A DNA stretch of 64,000 nt from an uncultured Porphyromonadaceae bacterium (GTDB lineage: Bacteria > Bacteroidota > Bacteroidia > Bacteroidales > Muribaculaceae): the NCBI GenBank assembly GCA_902495075.1, contig CABUVO010000005.1, positions 94,302-158,301 of the forward strand. Direction: 5' to 3'. The notes beneath the pieces were generated by a model that worked only from the letters and a program-made list of their open reading frames with translations, ran no database searches and was not told the DNA's origin. Positions 7,954 to 16,223 of this stretch are shown here, in pieces. The position numbers were made by a program, and so were the translations under genes. Within the stretch, counting starts at the first letter, position 1, and the number at the start of each line of letters is the position of its first letter.

Positions 7954-10900
7954 ATGGCTTTTAGAAGAGACAATAAAATTAAAAGCAATTTCTCGAAAAT
8001 CACCATCGGTCTCGCCTCTCCGGAGGAGATCAAGGAGAAATCGAGCGGTGAGGTGCTGAAGCCCGAGACCATCAACTATCGTACTTACAAACCGGAGCGC
8101 GACGGTCTTTTCTGTGAAAAGATTTTCGGTCCGGTGAAAGACTACGAGTGCCACTGCGGTAAGTACAAACGTATCCGCTACAAAGGCATCGTGTGCGACC
8201 GTTGCGGTGTCGAGGTGACTGAGAAGAAGGTGCGTCGTGAGCGCATGGGTCATATCGAGCTGGTAGTTCCTGTGGCTCATATCTGGTATTTCCGCTCGCT
8301 TCCCAATAAGATCGGATATCTCCTGGGTCTTCCTTCCAAGAAACTTGACGCAGTGATTTATTACGAACGCTATGTCGTGATCAATCCCGGAAATGTGGAA
8401 GGTGTGGAGAAACTTGATCTTCTCTCTGAAGAGGAATATATGAATATCATGGATCAGCTTCCCGAAGATAACAAATATCTTGAGGATGGCGATCCCAACA
8501 AGTTTGTAGCAAAAATGGGTGCAGAGGCAATCTATGAGTTGCTTCAGCAGATCGACCTTGTTTCTCTCGCCGCAGAATTGCGTCATAAGGCTAATACCGA
8601 CGGTTCTCAGCAGAGAAAGACAGAGGCGCTTAAACGCCTTCAGGTCGTTAACAGTTTCCTTTCATCAGCCGGTGTTAACAAACCGGAATGGATGGTGCTC
8701 AAGGCTGTGCCCGTTATTCCGCCGGAGTTGCGTCCTCTTGTGCCCCTTGATGGTGGCCGCTTCGCAACATCCGACCTCAACGATCTTTATCGTCGCGTAA
8801 TCATACGTAACAACCGTCTGAAACGTCTTATCGAGATTCAGGCACCTGAGGTTATTCTCCGCAATGAGAAGCGTCTTCTTCAGGAGGCTGTGGATTCACT
8901 TCTTGACAACAGCCGCAAATCTTCGGCTGTGAAATCGGATGTGAACCGTCCTCTCAAATCTCTTTCAGACTCTCTGAAAGGTAAGCAGGGTCGTTTCCGT
9001 CAGAACCTCCTCGGTAAACGTGTCGACTATTCGGCTCGTTCGGTCATCGTGGTCGGTCCTGAGCTTAAGATGCATGAGTGCGGTATTCCAAAACTTATGG
9101 CTGCTGAGCTTTACAAACCATTTGTGATCCGTAAGCTCATAGAGCGCGGAATCGTGAAGACAGTGAAGAGCGCCAAGAAGATTGTAGACCGTAAAGAGCC
9201 GGTTGTTTGGGATATCCTCGAATACGTGATGAAGGGTCATCCGGTGCTTCTCAACCGTGCCCCGACGCTTCACCGTCTCGGTATTCAGGCTTTCCAGCCC
9301 AAGATGATCGAGGGTAAGGCAATTCAGCTCCATCCGCTGGCATGTACGGCATTCAACGCCGACTTCGACGGAGACCAGATGGCTGTGCACTTGCCTTTGA
9401 GCAATGAGGCTATTCTTGAGGCTCAGATGCTTATGCTCGGTGCGCACAACATCCTTAACCCAGCCAACGGTGCGCCAATTACCGTGCCTTCTCAGGACAT
9501 GGTGCTTGGTCTGTATTATATCACAAAGCTCCGCAAAGGTTCTAAAGGTGAGGGGGCGGTTTTCTATGGACCGGAAGAGGCGGAAATCGCATACAACGAA
9601 GGTAAGGTGACATTGCAGTCTCCTGTAACCGTACTCGTTGATGATATTGATGCCGATGGGAATCCTGTTAAGGTTCTCAAGAAAGATACTTCTGTGGGTC
9701 GTATCCTGTTCAATCAGTTCGTGCCCAAAGAGATCGGATATGTCAACGAGATCATTTCCAAGAAATCGCTGCGCACCATCATCGGTAAGGTGATCAAGAC
9801 TTGTGGTGTTACTCGTTCCGCTCAGTTCCTTGACGACATCAAGAACCTTGGTTACAAGATGGCGTTCCGTGGCGGTCTGAGCTTCAACCTCGGTGATGTG
9901 ATCATCCCGAAGGAGAAAGAGGAATATGTGGCTGAAGGTCATGCACAGGTTGAGGAAGTGCTCAACAACTATGCAATGGGTCTTATCACCAACAGCGAGC
10001 GTTATAATCAGATAATTGATATCTGGACGCATGTAAATGCCCGACTCGCTTCCACTCTGATGAAGCAGATGGAGGAAGACCAGCAGGGATTCAACTCAGT
10101 CTACATGATGCTTGACTCAGGTGCCCGTGGTTCTAAAGACCAGATCCGTCAGCTTTCAGGTATGCGTGGTCTTATGGCGAAACCTCAGAAAGCCGGTGCA
10201 GAGGGTGGTCAGATTATCGAGAACCCGATTTTGGCTAACTTTAAGGAGGGTCTTTCGGTGCTTGAGTACTTTATCTCTACTCACGGTGCTCGTAAGGGTC
10301 TTGCGGATACCGCTCTTAAAACAGCCGATGCCGGTTATCTTACCCGTCGTCTCGTAGACGTAGCGCACGACGTGATCATCAACGAAGAGGATTGCGGAAC
10401 ACTCCGCGGTCTTGTCTGCACTGAAATCAAGAACAATGAAGAGGTTGTGGCTTCTCTTAGCGAGCGTATCCTCGGACGCGTGTCTGTTCATGATATTGTT
10501 GATCCTTACAATCCCGACGACATCATCGTGCATGCAGGTGAAGAGATCACTGAGGCTATCGCCGACCGTATCGAGAAATCTCCGATCGAGTCTGTCGAAA
10601 TCCGTTCAGTGCTTACCTGTGAATCCAAGAAGGGTGTATGCGCAAAATGTTACGGTCGTAACCTCTCTAACCACCGTATGGTTCAGAAAGGTGAGGCTGT
10701 CGGCGTGATTGCAGCTCAGTCTATCGGTGAGCCGGGTACTCAGCTTACACTCCGTACATTCCACGTCGGTGGTGTTGCCGGTAACGTTGCGGCAGTGAAA
10801 GATGTGACAGCACGTCATGATGGTAAACTCGAGATTGATGAGCTCCGCACAATCAAGGATGCTGACGGTGTTGATATCGTAGTAGGCCGTATGGCAGAGC

Positions 10901-12249
10901 TCCGCATTGTAGAGCCCAAGTCAGGAATCGTTCTTATGAACGCCAACATACCTTACGGATCTAAACTCTTCTTCCGCGATGGCGACACCGTGAAACCGGG
11001 AGATATGATCTGCGAATGGGACCCCTTCAACGCTGTCATCGTTTCTGAAGAGGGTGGTAAGGTTCGCTTCGAAAACGTTGAAGAGGGTGTTACCTATCGC
11101 GTTGAGAGCGATGAGGCAACTCAACTTCGTGAGAAGATCATCATCGAGAGCAAAGATCGTACGAAAGTTCCTGCAGCTCAGGTTTATGATGATAATGGCG
11201 AGCTTGTTCGCAGCTATTCTCTCCCTGTGGGCGCACACCTCCTCATTGATGATGGAGATGTTCTTAAGCCCGGTCAGGTATTCGTTAAGATTCCTCGTGC
11301 AGCAGGTTCTGCAGGTGACATCACCGGTGGTCTTCCCCGTGTCACAGAGCTCTTCGAGGCTCGTAACCCGTCGAATCCCGCTGTTGTCAGCGAAATCGAC
11401 GGAGAGGTTAAGTTCGGTAAGATCAAACGTGGTAACCGTGAGATCAGCGTAACCAACAAACTTGGTGAGGAGAAGAAATACCTCGTGCCTCTGTCTAAGC
11501 AGATTCTTGTTCAGGAGAACGATTACGTGCGTGCAGGAACTCCTCTTTCCGATGGTGCAATCACCCCGACAGATATCCTTAATATCAAAGGTCCGACAGC
11601 CGTTCAGGAATATATCGTTAATGAGGTTCAGGATGTATACCGCATGCAGGGTGTGAAGATCAACGACAAGCACTTTGAGGTTATAGTGCGTCAGATGATG
11701 CGCAAGGTCAATATCCTTGATCCTGGCGACACCCGCTTCCTTGAGCAGCAGGTTGTTGATAAGCGCGAATTCATGGAGGAGAACGACAGCATCTGGGGCA
11801 AGAAGGTCATCACCGATGCCGGTGACAGCCAGACATACCTTGCAGGTCAGATCATCACCGTGCGCAAGCTTCGTGATGAGAACTCATCGCTCAAGCGCAA
11901 GGACCTCCGCACAATGACAGTTCGCGATGCTGTGCCCGCTACATCAGAGCAGATTCTTCAGGGTATCACCCGCGCCGCTCTTCAGACTTCGAGCTTCATG
12001 TCGGCTGCTTCCTTCCAGGAAACAACCAAGGTGCTCAACGAGGCTGCTATTAACGGTAAGACCGATACTCTTGAGGGTATGAAGGAGAATGTGATCTGTG
12101 GTCACTTGATTCCAGCTGGGACAGGTCTTCGTGAATACACCAAACTCGTGGTTGCCAACAAAGAGGAGCTTGCAGCTCTTCAGGTAACTGATGATCCCGA
12201 CACCGTTCTCGATGCTGAGATCGTAGAGATGGAAAATGCAGAGAAATAA
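7954..12249 (+). CDS. rpoC: DNA-directed RNA polymerase subunit beta'
   Basis: The RNA polymerase beta' subunit has 1431 aa. The N-terminal zinc-binding cysteines lie in ECHCGKYKRIRYKGIVCDRC. The catalytic Mg-binding motif NADFDGDQ is at about residues 468-475. The second zinc site is CESKKGVCAKCYG, and the trigger loop and bridge helix regions (including IGEPGTQLTLRTFHVGG) are intact. It is the last gene of the operon and is followed by a strong bidirectional terminator. Nothing unusual was seen in length or motifs. Confidence 0.98.
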   Translation: MAFRRDNKIKSNFSKITIGLASPEEIKEKSSGEVLKPETINYRTYKPERDGLFCEKIFGPVKDYECHCGKYKRIRYKGIVCDRCGVEVTEKKVRRERMGHIELVVPVAHIWYFRSLPNKIGYLLGLPSKKLDAVIYYERYVVINPGNVEGVEKLDLLSEEEYMNIMDQLPEDNKYLEDGDPNKFVAKMGAEAIYELLQQIDLVSLAAELRHKANTDGSQQRKTEALKRLQVVNSFLSSAGVNKPEWMVLKAVPVIPPELRPLVPLDGGRFATSDLNDLYRRVIIRNNRLKRLIEIQAPEVILRNEKRLLQEAVDSLLDNSRKSSAVKSDVNRPLKSLSDSLKGKQGRFRQNLLGKRVDYSARSVIVVGPELKMHECGIPKLMAAELYKPFVIRKLIERGIVKTVKSAKKIVDRKEPVVWDILEYVMKGHPVLLNRAPTLHRLGIQAFQPKMIEGKAIQLHPLACTAFNADFDGDQMAVHLPLSNEAILEAQMLMLGAHNILNPANGAPITVPSQDMVLGLYYITKLRKGSKGEGAVFYGPEEAEIAYNEGKVTLQSPVTVLVDDIDADGNPVKVLKKDTSVGRILFNQFVPKEIGYVNEIISKKSLRTIIGKVIKTCGVTRSAQFLDDIKNLGYKMAFRGGLSFNLGDVIIPKEKEEYVAEGHAQVEEVLNNYAMGLITNSERYNQIIDIWTHVNARLASTLMKQMEEDQQGFNSVYMMLDSGARGSKDQIRQLSGMRGLMAKPQKAGAEGGQIIENPILANFKEGLSVLEYFISTHGARKGLADTALKTADAGYLTRRLVDVAHDVIINEEDCGTLRGLVCTEIKNNEEVVASLSERILGRVSVHDIVDPYNPDDIIVHAGEEITEAIADRIEKSPIESVEIRSVLTCESKKGVCAKCYGRNLSNHRMVQKGEAVGVIAAQSIGEPGTQLTLRTFHVGGVAGNVAAVKDVTARHDGKLEIDELRTIKDADGVDIVVGRMAELRIVEPKSGIVLMNANIPYGSKLFFRDGDTVKPGDMICEWDPFNAVIVSEEGGKVRFENVEEGVTYRVESDEATQLREKIIIESKDRTKVPAAQVYDDNGELVRSYSLPVGAHLLIDDGDVLKPGQVFVKIPRAAGSAGDITGGLPRVTELFEARNPSNPAVVSEIDGEVKFGKIKRGNREISVTNKLGEEKKYLVPLSKQILVQENDYVRAGTPLSDGAITPTDILNIKGPTAVQEYIVNEVQDVYRMQGVKINDKHFEVIVRQMMRKVNILDPGDTRFLEQQVVDKREFMEENDSIWGKKVITDAGDSQTYLAGQIITVRKLRDENSSLKRKDLRTMTVRDAVPATSEQILQGITRAALQTSSFMSAASFQETTKVLNEAAINGKTDTLEGMKENVICGHLIPAGTGLREYTKLVVANKEELAALQVTDDPDTVLDAEIVEMENAEK

Positions 12250-12260
12250 ATCACGAAGCC

Positions 12261-12312
12261 CTATATAAAAAGACGAGATGCATCATTTGGTGCATCTCGT
12301 CTTTTTATATAG
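12261..12312. terminator. Bidirectional terminator between rpoC and the GH2 gene
   Basis: A 22-nt arm (12261-12282) is perfectly complementary to 12291-12312, with an 8-nt loop. The GC-rich core AGACGAGATGCA is flanked by A-runs on the left and T-runs on the right. This gives a Rho-independent terminator in both directions for the convergent rpoC (+) and PUL (-) transcripts. Confidence 0.9.
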
Positions 12313-12362
12313 GGTGGTATAGGGTGGTATGGGGCGAAATAGGGCTGAATGGGGAGGGCGGG
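12311..12362. repeat. G-rich decad repeat array
   Basis: Five 10-nt units lie head to tail: AGGGTGGTAT, AGGGTGGTAT, GGGGCGAAAT, AGGGCTGAAT and GGGGAGGGCG. The array lies between the terminator and the stop codon of the GH2 gene. Each unit starts with three or four G, so one strand carries regularly spaced G-runs. A related array lies at 35139-35188. Confidence 0.7.
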
Positions 12363-12369
12363 ATTCAGA

Positions 12370-14193
12370 CTATTTTTCGGAGTGAGAGGAGATGAGGCGA
12401 CGGTTGGCTTCGCGGATGCGTGGGGCATCGACTTTTACTTTCTTGCGGTCGTAGGTGAGAAGCCCGTTTACTTCACCCTCTACGTCTGTGGTCTGGGTAT
12501 AGACCGCGCCTGTGTAGGCTATCTTCGCCAAGTTGTCGAGGATGTCTATATATTCCACATACTTGTCGGTAACTTCCTTTGGCGATTTGAATTCGATGTA
12601 TCCCCAGTTCTTGTCGGGTTGCCAGAGGTGTCCCTTGATGGGATAGCCGATGCCTCCGTATTCGCCAATCACGTTGGCTTTGTAATCGTCAAGGAGATAG
12701 ATGCGGGGGGCTGGGTAGTTGTGCACGTCAAGGATGTCGCCGGCTCCGTAGAAGAAATTGCCTCCGCTGGCGGCATTCACCAGGCGCGAGGGGTCTTTGG
12801 CTTTGGTCCACGCAGCTACGTTCTTTGTATCGAACTGTCCCCATCCTTCGTTGAAAGGAACCCACACAACTATTGAAGGGTGACTATGGAGGTTATCCAT
12901 GATTTCATTCCATTCCGTGCGGTATTGCTCCGCACTCTCTTCAGATCTTGTAAATTCCGGAGATTTATAGTAATTATGGTTCTCCCATTTTGTATTTTTG
13001 TCGCCGCTCGGCATATCCTGCCATACAAGAATACCGGTGCGGTCGCAATATTCATACCATAGCTGGGGCTCGACCTTTATATGCTTGCGGATCATATTGA
13101 ATCCCATTTCCTTAGTTTTATCAATATCAAAAATCATCGCATCATACGATGGTGGAGTATAAAGTCCATCGGGCCACCAGCCCTGGTCTAAGGGACCGAA
13201 TTGGAAGATCTGCTTATCGTTGAGAGTAAATCTTTTCACTTTATCCTTACCGCGCTTTATGCCTACCTTTCGCATTGCCGCATAACTCCCGACACTATCA
13301 ACTGTATTGCCGTTTTCAATAAGGCTGATCTTAATATCATACAGATATGGATTATCAGTCCACCATAATTTCATATTCTCCGGCATCGCAACTTCTACCG
13401 CGGAGGATGCTTTACCCATCGCAGTGGCAACACACTTACCTTTGTCTATTACCTCAACCTTTATCAAGCCATCGCCCGAAGCAGCTGCATCAACATAGAG
13501 GCGTTTCTTATCAACATCGGGTGTGATTTTTAGAGCCGTTATGCTGTTTTGGGGCACCGGTTCAAGCCATACTGTCTGCCAGATACCGGTAACAGGAGTG
13601 TACCATATCCCTTTAGGTTTAACGGCATCAGGGTTGACCACCTGTTTTCCGCGAGGTTGCGTGCCTTTGTCGGTGGGGTCAAACACTCGAACAATTAGCT
13701 GATTCTCGCCATCTGTCAGAGCATCCGTTATATTAAGGGAGAAAGGTGAGTAGGCACCCTTATGACCTCCGACATAGATATCGTTTACCCAAACATCGGC
13801 TTTCCAGTCAACACCTCCGAAATTGAGATTGATTTCAGAATCTTTCCACGCGGAAGGAATGGTGAAGGAACGTTGATACCATAGCTCATTCTTATCGCCA
13901 ACAGCTCTGCCGACACCTGATAGAGAAGATTCCACGGGAAAAGGCACGAGTATTTTACCATCATATTTTGTCGGTATGGCAGAGCCTATCGGGAGAATGG
14001 CATAATTCCATTCACCGTTGAGATTTTTCCAATCCTGGCGAGTCATCATCGGGCGAGGATACTGTTGCCAAACATTCTGTGGTGTCACTTTATCGCCCCA
14101 CGTTGTAGAGATTGGGGGAGAGGGGAGTTTATCTTGTGAGTAAGAAATTGCCGCGACAGATGCCGCGGCAATTAAAACAGCAAACTTTTTCAT
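12370..14193 (-). CDS. Glycoside hydrolase family 2 enzyme, secreted
   Basis: This 607-aa enzyme has a signal peptide (about residues 1-19) and the GH2 layout: a sugar-binding jelly-roll (about 60-215, including GGVDWKADVWVNDIYVGG), an Ig-like domain and a TIM barrel. The acid/base glutamate is E449 in PFNEGWGQFD and the nucleophile is probably E511 in VIGEYGG. Family 2 includes beta-galactosidases, beta-glucuronidases and beta-mannosidases, and the sequence alone does not fix the substrate. It is the last gene of the PUL, 5 bp after the upstream gene. Its likely job is periplasmic or outer-surface release of terminal sugars. Confidence 0.9.
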   Translation of the reverse strand: MKKFAVLIAAASVAAISYSQDKLPSPPISTTWGDKVTPQNVWQQYPRPMMTRQDWKNLNGEWNYAILPIGSAIPTKYDGKILVPFPVESSLSGVGRAVGDKNELWYQRSFTIPSAWKDSEINLNFGGVDWKADVWVNDIYVGGHKGAYSPFSLNITDALTDGENQLIVRVFDPTDKGTQPRGKQVVNPDAVKPKGIWYTPVTGIWQTVWLEPVPQNSITALKITPDVDKKRLYVDAAASGDGLIKVEVIDKGKCVATAMGKASSAVEVAMPENMKLWWTDNPYLYDIKISLIENGNTVDSVGSYAAMRKVGIKRGKDKVKRFTLNDKQIFQFGPLDQGWWPDGLYTPPSYDAMIFDIDKTKEMGFNMIRKHIKVEPQLWYEYCDRTGILVWQDMPSGDKNTKWENHNYYKSPEFTRSEESAEQYRTEWNEIMDNLHSHPSIVVWVPFNEGWGQFDTKNVAAWTKAKDPSRLVNAASGGNFFYGAGDILDVHNYPAPRIYLLDDYKANVIGEYGGIGYPIKGHLWQPDKNWGYIEFKSPKEVTDKYVEYIDILDNLAKIAYTGAVYTQTTDVEGEVNGLLTYDRKKVKVDAPRIREANRRLISSHSEK

Positions 14194-14198
14194 CGTGC

Positions 14199-15104
14199 TT
14201 ATTTTCTGATGAATTTTTTCGAAACTTTATTCCCCTGGCGAACGATGTAAAGACCATTCTCCGGTTCAGCTACGCGAATACCTTGCAAGTTGTAATACTC
14301 AACAGGAGCATTCTCATCAGCCTCAATACCGGCAATACCGGTTGAGATAGGGGTCGTTGTGGTAATTTTCAGATTTTTGAGGTAAAAACGATAAGCGGCA
14401 GTTTTTCCTCCAGGCCATTGATTGGCTCCAGGGCGAATTGTGATTTTATCTGTTCCTTTTAGAGTATAGTTATCAAATGGTATCTCCACATGATGCCATT
14501 CAAGTGCCGAGCCACTTTCAATTGTATGGTCCGGCAGGTCTTTACGACCATCAGTTCCTGCAGCTTCATTATTTACATATACAGCAAGGTGTGTTTTATC
14601 GTATGCCCCACTCGTTTGTCTCTGAGGGCACCAGTCAAAAGATACCGTAAATCCTGTCACACCATCTTCTCCAGCTTTGTCTAAGGCAGGTGTAGTGATT
14701 CCTGTGGAATATCCGGTTAGTCCGAATTTGAAATATACTCCTGTAGCTTCTTCATTTGAATCAAGTGTCCGTTGAAGATATACTGCATTTCCGGCAGATT
14801 TTGCTGCTAAAGATGAGTTGTATTTTATCTGAAGTTCATAACCCATGTCAAGAACTTTCTGATCCGCGCTAACTTCTGTTCCATCAACATCTATTTTGAT
14901 ATTGTTTAAAGCGCGACTAACAGATACGGCATCTGATACATCATTCTTACCGATTGGGTCGCCGCAGGCTTGACCCGATGCATTCAGCGCATTTGCCCAG
15001 GGCAATAGCCAGCTGAAGTCATCTTCGAAGATGACGTATTCCTGTTGCGCATTCATTGAGAATGCAGCTCCCAAGAGGAGCAATGAAAGAGTAAACTTTC
15101 TCAT
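14199..15104 (-). CDS. Secreted beta-sandwich protein with sorting-like C-terminal tail
   Basis: This 301-aa protein of unknown function has a signal peptide (MRKFTLSLLLLGAAFSMNAQ). The body looks like a single jelly-roll domain (FEDDFSW near the start, then VSFDWCPQRQTSG and YRFYLKNLKITT). The C-terminal 40 residues (EYYNLQGIRVAEPENGLYIV, then RQGNKVSKKF) resemble the short type IX-like sorting tails common in secreted Bacteroidetes proteins. It lies tightly between the phosphoesterase and GH2 genes. A glycan-binding role is possible, but no catalytic signature was seen. Confidence 0.75.
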   Translation of the reverse strand: MRKFTLSLLLLGAAFSMNAQQEYVIFEDDFSWLLPWANALNASGQACGDPIGKNDVSDAVSVSRALNNIKIDVDGTEVSADQKVLDMGYELQIKYNSSLAAKSAGNAVYLQRTLDSNEEATGVYFKFGLTGYSTGITTPALDKAGEDGVTGFTVSFDWCPQRQTSGAYDKTHLAVYVNNEAAGTDGRKDLPDHTIESGSALEWHHVEIPFDNYTLKGTDKITIRPGANQWPGGKTAAYRFYLKNLKITTTTPISTGIAGIEADENAPVEYYNLQGIRVAEPENGLYIVRQGNKVSKKFIRK

Positions 15105-15142
15105 AATGTTTAATTTTAAATGGTTAATGTTTAATTATTTTA

Positions 15143-16219
15143 TTAATCTATTATCATATCGAATTGGTCGTAGGGTTCGGAGCGATGAGCGAGGTGTTTG
15201 GTGAGAGGTGAGATGCCGAAGAGGGGGGAATAGGTCTTTACCTTGATGGTCTTGCCGTCGGGCATGAACTCGAGGATTCGGAGCCAGCCGTCACCACCGT
15301 TCCCTTCCCAACCTCCACCGAGAATTTGCACGTTGAACATCATCTGATGCACGTTGCGTCCTGCTGAATTTTTGTCGACGCGATAGGCTATCGAGTCTTC
15401 ATAATCTCCCGGCTTACCGGTATGCCCGCATAGAGCGAACACAATGTTTTCAGTCGGATAGATGAGTTTTTCCCACACTGCCTTTCCCCAGTTGCGGGGA
15501 GTTAACTTGTAAGAAGAATTGTCGGTATATTCGGCTGTACGCTCCTGTAGCAAGGAATGAGTCATGAAAATCACTTTATGCTTCTTGTATTTCTTGCTTT
15601 CGCAAAGTTTCTTCGCCCATTCCAGAACTTCATCGCGCGGAGCAAATTCTGTGACTATCACAAGCATTTTTCCCCACTTCGGTTGTTCGATCTCAAAGGC
15701 GGCATTCTCCATATCGGAGATGCCCTGTCGGTTAGGAAAATTGCTGACAATCATGTCGCGCCAAGTAGAATTGCGTTCGAACGGAAAATATTCGGGAAAA
15801 TGCGTCATGCCGTTTTCCGATTTTTTGTAGCCGTAATCATGATTTCCACAAGAGATGAAATAGGGCACTTTATTGTCAAGACGTTCAAAGCAACGCGAAA
15901 CCGCCTGCCACATCTCCCGGCTTGTCTGGTTGAGCATCTTGCGGTTCATCACGATGTTTTCGTTTTGCTCTACAAGATCGCCTGTGCAAAGGACTGCCTT
16001 GATGTTCAGATTGTCGATATTGTCGGTAATCCAAGCCGTACAAAGATCAAACAAAGGCTGGTTGATGTCATATTTCATATAGCCCTGCGGATCTCCAAGC
16101 ACTATCATGGAGAACGAATCCTCATTCTCAAGATGCTGCCTGTCGGCTCTGTGCTGGGCGTTAACTCCCGCACAGAGACCGATCATCGCTGCAATTACTA
16201 AACCTACTTTTATCATCAC
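15143..16219 (-). CDS. Calcineurin-like metallophosphoesterase, secreted
   Basis: This 358-aa protein has an N-terminal signal peptide. The metallophosphoesterase blocks are in order: GDPQGY, CTGDLVEQ, CGNHDYG, MTHS and CGHTG. The first block has D-x-Q instead of the usual D-x-H, a known variant in the DPQ-type subgroup, and the second has Glu in place of the second Asp. The family hydrolyses phosphomono- or phosphodiesters using two metal ions. It is encoded 4 bp after the GH3 gene and is clearly part of the PUL transcript. This is unusual for a purely neutral glycan and suggests a phosphorylated substrate. Confidence 0.85.
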   Translation of the reverse strand: MMIKVGLVIAAMIGLCAGVNAQHRADRQHLENEDSFSMIVLGDPQGYMKYDINQPLFDLCTAWITDNIDNLNIKAVLCTGDLVEQNENIVMNRKMLNQTSREMWQAVSRCFERLDNKVPYFISCGNHDYGYKKSENGMTHFPEYFPFERNSTWRDMIVSNFPNRQGISDMENAAFEIEQPKWGKMLVIVTEFAPRDEVLEWAKKLCESKKYKKHKVIFMTHSLLQERTAEYTDNSSYKLTPRNWGKAVWEKLIYPTENIVFALCGHTGKPGDYEDSIAYRVDKNSAGRNVHQMMFNVQILGGGWEGNGGDGWLRILEFMPDGKTIKVKTYSPLFGISPLTKHLAHRSEPYDQFDMIID

Positions 16220-16223
16220 TTAC

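Noticed and set aside
8965..10032. Long antisense ORF opposite rpoC (355 codons)
   Set aside because: It mirrors the codon pattern of rpoC, shows no domain, and has no promoter or neighbours of its own; similar shadows lie opposite rpoB, frc, oxc and the EF-G2 gene.
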